Below are positions 6,838 to 12,081 of a stretch of 12,081 nucleotides of DNA, in pieces (the stretch's first letter is position 1; every line of letters starts with the position of its first letter). Source of the stretch: Nitriliruptoraceae bacterium (lineage in GTDB: Bacteria > Actinomycetota > Nitriliruptoria > Nitriliruptorales > Nitriliruptoraceae); assembly GCA_007118045.1 (NCBI GenBank), contig SKTG01000063.1:1-12081 (forward strand), given 5' to 3'. The position numbers and the translations under genes are program-made. The notes under the pieces were generated by a model. That model was given only the letters and a program-made list of their open reading frames with translations, made no database searches and had not been told where the DNA came from.

Positions 6838-7292
6838 CCGGAGCAGCTCTCCTGGTCCGTCCGGCCGAACCGGGTGACGCCGACGCGATCCGTGGCCTCG
6901 ACGGGCTCGCCCCCGCCAGCGGCCGGCTGCTGCGCCACGATCTCACGACCCCCGACCGGTGCTGCCTCGTCGCCACCCTCGGTGCCGAGCTGGCCGGCTA
7001 CGCCGCCGCGACCATCCAGGGCGACGAAGCGCAGGTGCTCGACGTCGTGGTGGCGCCCGAGCGTCGTGGCCGGGGGGTCGGCCACCGGTTGCTGGCGGCG
7101 CTCCTCGCGGCCAGCGAGCACCGTGGGGCGCCGGCCGTGAGCCTGGAGGTCGCCGTCTCGAACCGTGCCGCTCGGGCGCTGTACCGTCGGCACGGGTTCG
7201 TCGTCGAGGGACGGCGGCCGCGTTACTACCCCGACGGGCAGGACGCGCTGATCCTGTGGCGGCGGCCCGCGGCGGCTCGCGAGGAGGACTGA
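6834..7292 (+). CDS. rimI: Ribosomal protein S18-alanine N-acetyltransferase family protein RimI
   Basis: GNAT-family N-alpha-acetyltransferase of 152 residues. The acetyl-CoA loop is RRGRGVGHRLL (about 77-87). The RimI hallmark SLEV..SN.AAR.LY..HGF..EGRRPRYYPDGQDALIL is intact near the C-terminus. In E. coli RimI acetylates the N-terminus of ribosomal protein S18; actinobacterial homologues may have broader substrates. Start GTG 6834 overlaps the tsaB stop by four bases, and the gene ends one base before tsaD, so expression is almost certainly coupled to the t6A genes. Confidence 0.93.
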   Translation: MTGAALLVRPAEPGDADAIRGLDGLAPASGRLLRHDLTTPDRCCLVATLGAELAGYAAATIQGDEAQVLDVVVAPERRGRGVGHRLLAALLAASEHRGAPAVSLEVAVSNRAARALYRRHGFVVEGRRPRYYPDGQDALILWRRPAAAREED

Positions 7293-7293
7293 C

Positions 7294-8301
7294 GTGCTCG
7301 TGCTGGGTATCGAGACCTCCTGTGACGAGACGGCCGTCGGCATCGTCGAGGACCGCCTGACGCTGCACGCCAACGTCATCGCCTCGCAGACCGACCTGCA
7401 CGCTCCCTACGGTGGTGTGGTGCCGGAGGTCGCGGCGCGCGCCCATCTCGAGCAGCTGCTGCCCACGATCGACCGCGCACTCGTGCAATCGGGAGCCCGG
7501 CTGTCCGACGTCGACGCGATCGCCGTCACGCACGGCCCTGGGCTGGTCGGAGCGCTGCTCGTGGGGGTCTCCGCCGCCAAGGGCCTCGCGCTCGCGCACG
7601 ACCTCCCGCTGCTCGGCGTCAACCACCTGCGCGCCCACGTCGAGGTGGCGCAGCTCGAGTACGGCGACCTCACCCCGCCGCTGGTCGCCCTCGTCGTGTC
7701 CGGGGGGCACACCTCGATCGTCGTCATGGACGAGGACGGGACGTTCCGACAGCTCGGCAGCACGATCGACGACGCCGCCGGGGAGGCGTTCGACAAGATC
7801 GCCCGTTTCATCGGGCTCCCGTTCCCGGGGGGACCGGAGATCGACAAGCTCGCTTGGGGTGGTGATCCCTCCGCCTACGCGTTCCCGCGGGCGATGCAGC
7901 ACGACGGCAGCTACGACATGTCCCTCTCGGGGCTCAAGACCGCCGTGGTGCGTGAGCTGCGCCGGCTCGAAGCTGCGGGCCAGGAGCCCGACCTCGCCGA
8001 CGTCGCCGCCTCGTTCCAGGAGGCGATCGTGGACGTGCAGCTCGAGAAGACGCTGGCCGCGGCCGCCGCTGAGGACATCGACCAGGTCGTGCTGGCCGGC
8101 GGTGTCGCGGCGAACTCGCGCCTGCGACAACGGTTCGCGGCGGCCTGCGAGACCAACGGTCAGCGCCTGGTCGTCCCGTCGATCCCGCTCTGCACCGACA
8201 ACGGCGCGATGGTGGCGGCTTCGGGGTCGAACCTGTTGGCGGCCGGGTCGAGCGCCGGCATCGACCTGGCGGTCGACCCCAACCTCCCGCTCGCCGGGTG
8301 A
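7294..8301 (+). CDS. tsaD: tRNA N6-adenosine threonylcarbamoyltransferase TsaD
   Basis: Catalytic subunit that transfers the threonylcarbamoyl group from threonylcarbamoyl-AMP to A37 of ANN-decoding tRNAs. 335 residues, typical length. Starts MLVLGIETSCDETAVG. The metal-binding HxxxH is NHLRAH (His111, His115; the usual form is NHLEGH) and the third ligand is Asp302 in CTDNGAM. SGGHT (136-140) and AGGVAANS (268-275) form the nucleotide-binding core. GTG 7294 is preceded by GAGGAGGA (7281-7288). The stop overlaps the next gene's start as GTGA. Confidence 0.97.
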   Translation: MLVLGIETSCDETAVGIVEDRLTLHANVIASQTDLHAPYGGVVPEVAARAHLEQLLPTIDRALVQSGARLSDVDAIAVTHGPGLVGALLVGVSAAKGLALAHDLPLLGVNHLRAHVEVAQLEYGDLTPPLVALVVSGGHTSIVVMDEDGTFRQLGSTIDDAAGEAFDKIARFIGLPFPGGPEIDKLAWGGDPSAYAFPRAMQHDGSYDMSLSGLKTAVVRELRRLEAAGQEPDLADVAASFQEAIVDVQLEKTLAAAAAEDIDQVVLAGGVAANSRLRQRFAAACETNGQRLVVPSIPLCTDNGAMVAASGSNLLAAGSSAGIDLAVDPNLPLAG

Positions 8302-9170
8302 GGGCCGCTGGCGCGTGGGACCGCCTGACGTCCCGGTTGCGGTGGCGCCGAGCGATCCCGGGCGAGCTGGAGACGATCTCGGCGCGCCTCGCGTCCTACC
8401 CCTCGGAAGCCGGCGGCGCCGCCCGCCACATGTTCGCGTTGTCGACGCTGGAGTCGCACGGGACCGAGCCGATCCGCGTCGCCGCCGACGACCAGCGCTG
8501 GGCGATCGCGGTGGTCTTCCCCGGCAGACTGGTCGTTCCGTGCGGGGACGCGGCCGCGATCCGAGCGGCCCCGGCCCCGACCAAGCGCTGGCGGCTACTG
8601 GTGGGCGACGTCGCGGCCGGCGACGCGCTGCTCGACCGCACCGGCGTCGACGACGGCCTGATCGTGCACGACCAGCGGTTCCTCACGGTCGACCCGGACC
8701 GCGTGCCCGGCGCGACGGAGCTCCGGGACCCCGGGCTGCGCCGGGCCGAACGCGCCGACCTGGACACCCTCGCCGAGCTCGCCGTCCAGCTGCACGTCGA
8801 CGATCACTTCGGTCCCCACCCCGGCCGCGCCGGGTTGCGTGGCTATCGACAGCGTCTGGAGACGACCCTGGCGCAGGGGCTCGTCTGGTGCGTGGGACCG
8901 GTCGGCGCGCCGGTCTTCAAGCTGGAACGGTCCGTCTCGTCACCTCGTTGGGGGGTGCAGCTCGCCGGCATCGTCGCGGCGCCGGAGGCGCGTGGCAGCG
9001 GTCTGGGTCGCGCAGCGGTCGCCACGTCGGTGCGACAGGCGCTGGCCGAGGGCGGGCCGCGGAGGCCGGTGAGCCTGCACGTGCGGGGGGACAACCCCGC
9101 GGCGCTCCGGGCCTACGCAGCCGCAGGGTTCGTCGACCGCGAAGCCTGGCGCCTGGCCGTGCGGGCCTGA
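8298..9170 (+). CDS. DUF4081-GNAT acetyltransferase
   Basis: 290-residue two-domain protein. The N-terminal half (about 15-140) resembles the DUF4081 domain found fused to actinobacterial GNAT proteins such as mycobacterial Rv2867c. The C-terminal half (about 150-288) is a GNAT domain with the acetyl-CoA motif VAAPEARGSGLGRAAV and the later LHVRGDNPAALRAYAAAGF strand-helix. The substrate is unknown. GTG 8298 overlaps the tsaD stop by four bases, making it the last gene of the t6A operon. It is followed by a region with two stem-loops and a convergent gene. Confidence 0.85.
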   Translation: MRAAGAWDRLTSRLRWRRAIPGELETISARLASYPSEAGGAARHMFALSTLESHGTEPIRVAADDQRWAIAVVFPGRLVVPCGDAAAIRAAPAPTKRWRLLVGDVAAGDALLDRTGVDDGLIVHDQRFLTVDPDRVPGATELRDPGLRRAERADLDTLAELAVQLHVDDHFGPHPGRAGLRGYRQRLETTLAQGLVWCVGPVGAPVFKLERSVSSPRWGVQLAGIVAAPEARGSGLGRAAVATSVRQALAEGGPRRPVSLHVRGDNPAALRAYAAAGFVDREAWRLAVRA

Positions 9171-9177
9171 TCCACGG

Positions 9178-9201
9178 GCGCTCCCGGGCGGTCGGGAGCG
9201 G
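9178..9201. terminator. Stem-loop between convergent genes (first)
   Basis: CGCTCCC (9179-9185) pairs perfectly with GGGAGCG (9194-9200), and an inner G-C pair extends the stem. It lies nine bases after the end of the t6A operon. It is symmetric, so it could end transcription from either side. No T-run. Confidence 0.55.
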
Positions 9202-9230
9202 CCGCCGGCCACCTCGCCGGGGATCGTGTC

Positions 9231-9250
9231 GCGGTCGGCTGTCGGACCGC
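9231..9250. terminator. Stem-loop between convergent genes (second)
   Basis: GCGGTC (9231-9236) pairs with GACCGC (9245-9250) around an 8-base loop. It sits six bases beyond the stop of the minus-strand bldD gene, the expected place for that gene's terminator. Confidence 0.45.
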
Positions 9251-9255
9251 CGTCG

Positions 9256-9933
9256 TCAGCGCCCGCGCCGTGTCGCCGGCGGATCACGCTCGAGGTCGAG
9301 CAGTGCGCCCCGTTCACGTAGAGCCGTCCGGAGCAGTCCGACGGGCTCGCCCACGGTCAGCGCCACCGTCTCCAGATCGCCACCGCGCAGCGTGAGGACC
9401 TGCCCGTTGCGGTCTCCGCGTCGTTGTTGCACGTGCTCCGCGAAGCGGGCGATCGCGGCCAGGCCCGGTGCGTCACCCTCCAGGGCGAGCAGGTCGAGCA
9501 CGTCCCGGTCGGCGTCGGCCGCGCGGCCAGCCTCGGTCGGGTCCGGCAGGAGGTCGGTCAACGGCACGCCGTAGAAGTCGGCGAGCTGGGCGAGTCGCTC
9601 GACGTTGACCGCCCGGTCCCCGCGTTCGTAGGCGCCGACCACGACGGCCTTCCAGCGACCCCCGCTGCGTGCCTCGACGTCGGCCAGGGACAGCTGTTGC
9701 TGGTTGCGGATCCGCCGCAGCCGCACCCCGATGCGTTGTGCGTGAGGGGTGGACGGTGCCGGCTCCGGGACCGGGTCATGGACCGGCGCCGTCCCCGCCG
9801 ACTCGAACGGCGGTGGCGGGTACTCCGGATCGAGCGCACCGCTCGGGAACGACCATCCGGAGGAGGACGTCCCGGTGTCGGCGTCGGCGTCGGCGTCGGA
9901 CCGGTCGTCGCTGAACGGATCGAGGGTGGTCAT
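9256..9933 (-). CDS. bldD: BldD-type transcriptional regulator with cyclic-di-GMP signature
   Basis: 225-residue DNA-binding regulator. Residues 67-130 form an XRE-type helix-turn-helix domain very like Streptomyces BldD (IGVRLRRIR...GGRWKAVVVGAYERGDRAVNVERLAQLADFYGVP). Residues about 155-210 match the BldD C-terminal domain and contain RGD (172-174), eight residues, then RGGD (183-186). This is the RxD-x8-RxxD cyclic-di-GMP-binding signature. In Streptomyces, cyclic-di-GMP drives BldD dimerisation and DNA binding and so controls development. The first 65 residues are an added low-complexity tail (acidic Asp/Ala repeat encoded by four GTCGGC units at 9877-9900, then Pro-rich) that Streptomyces BldD lacks. 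ATG 9933 is chosen for its strong ribosome binding site; an upstream in-frame start at 10035 lies inside the preceding gene. The start overlaps that gene's stop (ATGA). Confidence 0.88.
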   Translation of the reverse strand: MTTLDPFSDDRSDADADADTGTSSSGWSFPSGALDPEYPPPPFESAGTAPVHDPVPEPAPSTPHAQRIGVRLRRIRNQQQLSLADVEARSGGRWKAVVVGAYERGDRAVNVERLAQLADFYGVPLTDLLPDPTEAGRAADADRDVLDLLALEGDAPGLAAIARFAEHVQQRRGDRNGQVLTLRGGDLETVALTVGEPVGLLRTALRERGALLDLERDPPATRRGR

Positions 9934-11150
9934 GCGGGTACCTCCGAGGTGGTCGTGCGGTGGGCCCGTCGCCACTCGACGAGCAGCTGGGCGAACAGGA
10001 CGATGAGCAGGAACCCGCCGAGCCAGGCGGGCCACGGACGGTCGGCGGCCTCGCCGGTCGCCCGCGCCGGCGTGGCTTCGAGGTGGTCGACCCCGTGCGG
10101 GCGTTGCCCGACACGGCCGGTGGCACCGCCGGCGACCGGATCGCGCTCGACCAGGCGGACCCCGAGCACCTCCGGCTCCTCGACGGACGCCGCGGACGAC
10201 GTGGATGCGGCGGACGACGTGGGTGCGGTGGACGACGTGGGTGCGGTGGACGACGTGGGTGCGGTGGACGACGTGGGTGCGGTGGACGAGGTCGATGCCG
10301 CAGACAGCGCGGACGTCTCGGGCGCCGCCGTGCGTCCGACTCCGTGCGGGCCAGTTGCCTCGGCGTCGTCCGGGCGGGGTTGCGCCGTCGCGATGACCGC
10401 GGTCGCGCGGGACGGTTCGAGGCCGGCCTCGGTCTCGACGGGTGTTCGGCCTCCGGCGCCGATCACGTCGTCCGCGGCGCCGCCTTGCCGGTCCTGACCG
10501 TCGGGGCCGGGGTCACGTGCCTCGTCGCCCGTGCCGCTGCGGATGCCCCCGGTAGCGGCTCCGGCGACGTCGTGGCCGGTTGCGGTCTCCGCGGGTGGGT
10601 CCGCCGCGAGGGCGGGGTCCGGCTCGGTCTCGGCGTCGGCCTGCCGGCCCGAACCCACGCCACAGAACGTCAAGGCGATGACATCGTTGGTCCCGCCGGC
10701 CGCGACCACCTCGAGGTCGTGGACGAGGCCGTCGGGGCCGGTGGCCACGATCCGCCGCAGCGTGACGGCGGGAGCGGCGTCCCACGAGACGTCGGTCCAC
10801 CCCGGTCGGTCGGCGTCGATCGCCTGAGCCGTGATGGCCACCGCCGCCTCGTCGCCATCGACCTCATCGGGCCGGTGCGTGACGAGATGGTCCTGGCAGG
10901 CGGCGGATCCCGGGCCGTCGTCGCGCCGTTGGTCGCGCTCGCCCCTCTCGCGCTCGCCTCTCTCGTGCTCGTCGTGTTCGTCGCGCTGGTCGCGCTGGTC
11001 GCGTTCGTCGCGCTCGGCGACCTGGTCGGTCGGTTCGCTGACCTCGGCGACCGTTCCCTCGAACGCCGGCGTCGCGGACGCGGGAACGAGCAGGAGCAGC
11101 GCGGCGGCGCCCAGCGACGTCGCGAGCCTCGTCTTGGCGGTCAGGCGCAT
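9930..11150 (-). CDS. Secreted, C-terminally membrane-anchored surface protein, function unknown
   Basis: 406 residues from ATG 11150. Layout: signal peptide (1-26, MRLTAKTRLA then a hydrophobic core, probable cleavage at ASA-TP); a highly charged Arg/Asp/Glu/His tract (46-78); a globular domain of about 80 residues (82-166) with Cys85 and Cys163 near its two ends and a W.DVSWDA.P strand pattern, resembling beta-sandwich modules of actinobacterial wall proteins; a long Ala/Thr/Asp/Gly-rich linker; six-residue TSSTAP repeats (about 281-322); and one membrane segment (about 375-392, WLGGFLLIVLFAQLLVEW) followed by a basic tail. It has no LPXTG. It is most likely extracellular on a flexible stalk. 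The frame is open further upstream to 11423, but that part lacks family features and the signal peptide fixes the start. The gene overlaps bldD by four bases. Confidence 0.7.
   Translation of the reverse strand: MRLTAKTRLATSLGAAALLLLVPASATPAFEGTVAEVSEPTDQVAERDERDQRDQRDEHDEHERGERERGERDQRRDDGPGSAACQDHLVTHRPDEVDGDEAAVAITAQAIDADRPGWTDVSWDAAPAVTLRRIVATGPDGLVHDLEVVAAGGTNDVIALTFCGVGSGRQADAETEPDPALAADPPAETATGHDVAGAATGGIRSGTGDEARDPGPDGQDRQGGAADDVIGAGGRTPVETEAGLEPSRATAVIATAQPRPDDAEATGPHGVGRTAAPETSALSAASTSSTAPTSSTAPTSSTAPTSSTAPTSSAASTSSAASVEEPEVLGVRLVERDPVAGGATGRVGQRPHGVDHLEATPARATGEAADRPWPAWLGGFLLIVLFAQLLVEWRRAHRTTTSEVPA
9940..9945 (-). promoter_or_regulatory. Ribosome binding site of bldD
   Basis: GGAGGT on the minus strand, six bases before ATG 9933, inside the last codons of the upstream surface-protein gene. 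It sets the bldD start and, with the ATGA overlap, supports coupled but independently loadable translation. Confidence 0.7.
10189..10314 (-). repeat. 18-bp tandem repeat encoding TSSTAP/TSSAAS units
   Basis: Seven 18-bp units; the three at 10225-10242, 10243-10260 and 10261-10278 are identical and the outer ones are diverged. They encode a Thr/Ser/Ala/Pro stalk just outside the membrane segment. Perfect central copies suggest recent expansion and likely copy-number variation between strains. Such Ser/Thr-rich stalks are often O-glycosylated (inference). Confidence 0.9.
10917..11015 (-). repeat. Degenerate repeat encoding a charged Arg/Asp/Glu tract
   Basis: Short imperfect repeats (for example GTCGCGCTG on the plus strand) encode residues 46-78 of the surface protein, almost only Arg, Asp, Glu, Gln and His with a few Gly. 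It lies directly between the signal peptide and the Cys-bounded domain. Confidence 0.7.
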
Positions 11151-11384
11151 GGCTCGCTCGTGGTGATCGGGTCGCCCCGGCGGGGGCGACGTCCTGCGGG
11201 CCGGCACCCGGGTCGCTCGCACCGGTGGCCGACCCTCGTCGTCGGCTGCCCTGGTCACCGGCTTTCCATCCGTTGGCCCGGTGCTCCTCCGGATCCGTCC
11301 GCACCCCCATGCATCGTTCCGGCAACCGCAGCCATGCAACCGCGCTCCGTGATGATCCGCAAGGCGCCAGCACGTACGGTTACG

Positions 11385-11402
11385 GAGCGTTGGCCGCTCG
11401 CC
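11385..11402 (-). promoter_or_regulatory. Palindromic element, copy A
   Basis: Plus-strand pattern GAGCGTTnnCCGCTCGCC. Arms GAGCG/CGCTC are perfect with a 5-base centre (TTGGC). 16 of 18 bases match copy B, 56 bp away. Operator-like; the binding protein is unknown. Confidence 0.5.
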
Positions 11403-11419
11403 ACCCTGCGCCCTCTCAC

Positions 11420-11432
11420 TCACGCTGCGTCA
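11420..11432 (-). promoter_or_regulatory. BldD-box match upstream of the bldD operon
   Basis: TCACGCTGCGTCA fits every fixed position of the published Streptomyces BldD consensus TNACNC(A/T)GNGTNA. It lies about 270 bp upstream of the first gene of the pair that ends in bldD. BldD represses its own gene in Streptomyces, so an autoregulatory operator is the natural reading. Confidence 0.65.
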
Positions 11433-11438
11433 CCTTCT

Positions 11439-11458
11439 GCGAGCGTTATCCGCTCGCC
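11439..11458 (-). promoter_or_regulatory. Palindromic element, copy B
   Basis: Perfect 7-bp inverted repeat GCGAGCG / CGCTCGC around TTATC (11439-11457). The 11441-11458 portion repeats copy A. It lies seven bases beyond the BldD-box match. Together the three sites form a compact regulatory cluster. Confidence 0.5.
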
Positions 11459-11560
11459 TGGTTCGTCGATCGAACTGGTCGGTCCGGCTCCGCCGCCGGA
11501 TCGCCCCGTATCCCCGGGCGGTGGGTGGTGAACCCACCGCCCCAGGTGGCGAAGCGGTGG

Positions 11561-12081
11561 TCAGGTCCCGGTCCGCCGGGTGCGGCGATCGGAGGCGAGC
11601 AGCAGGCCCCCCAGCGCCAGAGCCAGCGCTCCCAGCGTGGCCAGCCAACGGACGGCCACCCCGGTGCGGGGAAGGTCGCCGGTGGCGAGCGTCGCCACCT
11701 CCGGGTCACCCACGGCCGCCTTCACGGCCGGTTCACGCACGCCGGCCACCGCCGGTGGTGCCGCCACGACCGGTGCCGTCACCTGGGTCGGCGCGACGAC
11801 CGGCCTCTCCGGCCGCCTCGTCTCGGCCGGTCCCTCGCGCTTGCCCGGCCCCTCTGGCTCGCCCGGTCGCTCGGGCCCGCCCGGTCGCTGGGACCGGTCC
11901 GGCCGCTCGGGCGTGGACGGTCCCTCGGGCTCGTCCGGCTGCCGCGGCATGTCCGGCCGCTCGGGCTGCTCCGGCCGTTCCGGCGGGGCCTGGTCGAGGA
12001 CCTCGTCGCAGGTGATCTGGTTGGTGACGGTGTGGGTGATGGTGCCGTCCACGGCGTCGTCGGCGTCGACGGTGTGTTCGC
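11561..12081 (-). CDS. LPXTG-type sortase-anchored surface protein, 5' end outside the window
   Basis: The frame is open to the right edge (upstream residues read ..EHTVDADDAV), so only the C-terminal 172 or so residues are visible. They comprise the end of a domain with THTVTNQITCDEV, a proline/charge-rich stretch of PERP, PEQP and PEGP-like units (about 60 residues), an Ala/Val/Pro linker, and a classical sorting signal: LPRTG (bases 11660-11674), a hydrophobic segment and the basic tail DRRTRRTGT. A sortase would cleave between Thr and Gly and attach the protein to peptidoglycan, the Pro-rich part spanning the wall. The GTG at 12050-12052 is an internal valine, not the start. It is transcribed in the same direction as the surface protein-bldD pair. 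Confidence 0.82.
   Translation of the reverse strand, partial: EHTVDADDAVDGTITHTVTNQITCDEVLDQAPPERPEQPERPDMPRQPDEPEGPSTPERPDRSQRPGGPERPGEPEGPGKREGPAETRRPERPVVAPTQVTAPVVAAPPAVAGVREPAVKAAVGDPEVATLATGDLPRTGVAVRWLATLGALALALGGLLLASDRRTRRTGT

Larger units (their letters stand above)
11151..11560. other. 410-bp intergenic region upstream of the surface protein-bldD pair
   Basis: No convincing gene on either strand. It holds the BldD-box match (11420-11432) and two palindromic elements (11385-11402 and 11441-11458). The remainder, 11151-11380, would be a long 5' untranslated region if transcription starts near those sites. I found no confident -10/-35 pair; GATAAC on the minus strand within the 11439-11457 palindrome is the best -10-like word. 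Confidence 0.6.

Noticed and set aside
7412..9574. 720-codon plus-strand open frame across tsaD and the GNAT gene
   Set aside because: It is a shadow in another frame; the protein is Arg/Ser/Pro-rich with no motifs, and the two overlapped genes have full family signatures.
9934..10035. N-terminal extension of BldD to 10035
   Set aside because: It lies inside the upstream gene, where the other frame encodes the membrane segment, and ATG 9933 has an ideal ribosome binding site.
11160..11340. Riboswitch-like words on the minus strand (GGAAAGCC, GGCAGCC), considered as cyclic-di-GMP, cyclic-di-AMP or cobalamin riboswitches
   Set aside because: The required conserved segments and order of each class are missing. 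A covariance-model search would be decisive; I do not claim a riboswitch.
11151..11423. N-terminal extension of the surface protein to 11423
   Set aside because: It would place 91 unrelated residues before a clear signal peptide and would run through the regulatory region.
9960..11531. 523-codon plus-strand open frame opposite the surface-protein gene
   Set aside because: Low-complexity Gly/Arg translation; the minus strand has a signal peptide, a Cys-bounded domain, a membrane segment and the ATGA link to bldD.

Overview
The window is very GC-rich, with a strong G/C bias at third codon positions and many GTG starts. It carries a BldD-type regulator, a DUF4081-GNAT protein, an LPXTG wall protein and the actinobacterial order alr, alpha/beta hydrolase, tsaE-tsaB-rimI-tsaD. 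This points to a chromosomal segment of an actinomycete (Actinomycetota). The Cys-containing SLH-like repeats on the secreted protease hint at a deep lineage such as Nitriliruptoria or Acidimicrobiia, but that is inference. There are no tRNA or rRNA genes, insertion sequences, CRISPR arrays or phage genes.

Plus strand, 1-9170. The sequence opens with alr (alanine racemase), whose start lies at the window edge. A secreted subtilase with three C-terminal SLH-like repeats follows, then an N-terminally membrane-anchored alpha/beta hydrolase. The end of the hydrolase gene runs into 2.7 copies of a 46-bp tandem repeat. Next comes a uracil-DNA-glycosylase-family Fe-S protein that keeps its cluster cysteines but has lost most recognisable active-site residues. 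After a strong hairpin and a near-perfect ribosome binding site comes the tightly packed t6A module: tsaE, a 37-codon small ORF, tsaB, rimI, tsaD, and a DUF4081/GNAT acetyltransferase. The genes overlap by 1-4 bases or are separated by one base. TsaB, TsaD and TsaE together install N6-threonylcarbamoyladenosine at position 37 of ANN-decoding tRNAs; RimI and the last gene are acetyltransferases that travel with them.

Minus strand, 12081-9256. Two cell-surface genes point leftward. The first is the 3' part of an LPRTG sortase substrate with a proline/charge-rich wall-spanning region. After a gap of about 410 bp comes a secreted protein with a C-terminal membrane anchor, whose stop codon overlaps the start of a bldD homologue (ATGA). 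The BldD protein retains the RxD-x8-RxxD cyclic-di-GMP signature. The gap upstream of this pair holds an exact match to the published BldD box, flanked by two copies of an 18-bp palindromic element. The arrangement suggests an autoregulated operon in which a cyclic-di-GMP-responsive developmental regulator is translationally coupled to a surface protein. This is the most interesting part of the window. The two convergent gene blocks meet at 9171-9255, which contains two stem-loops.
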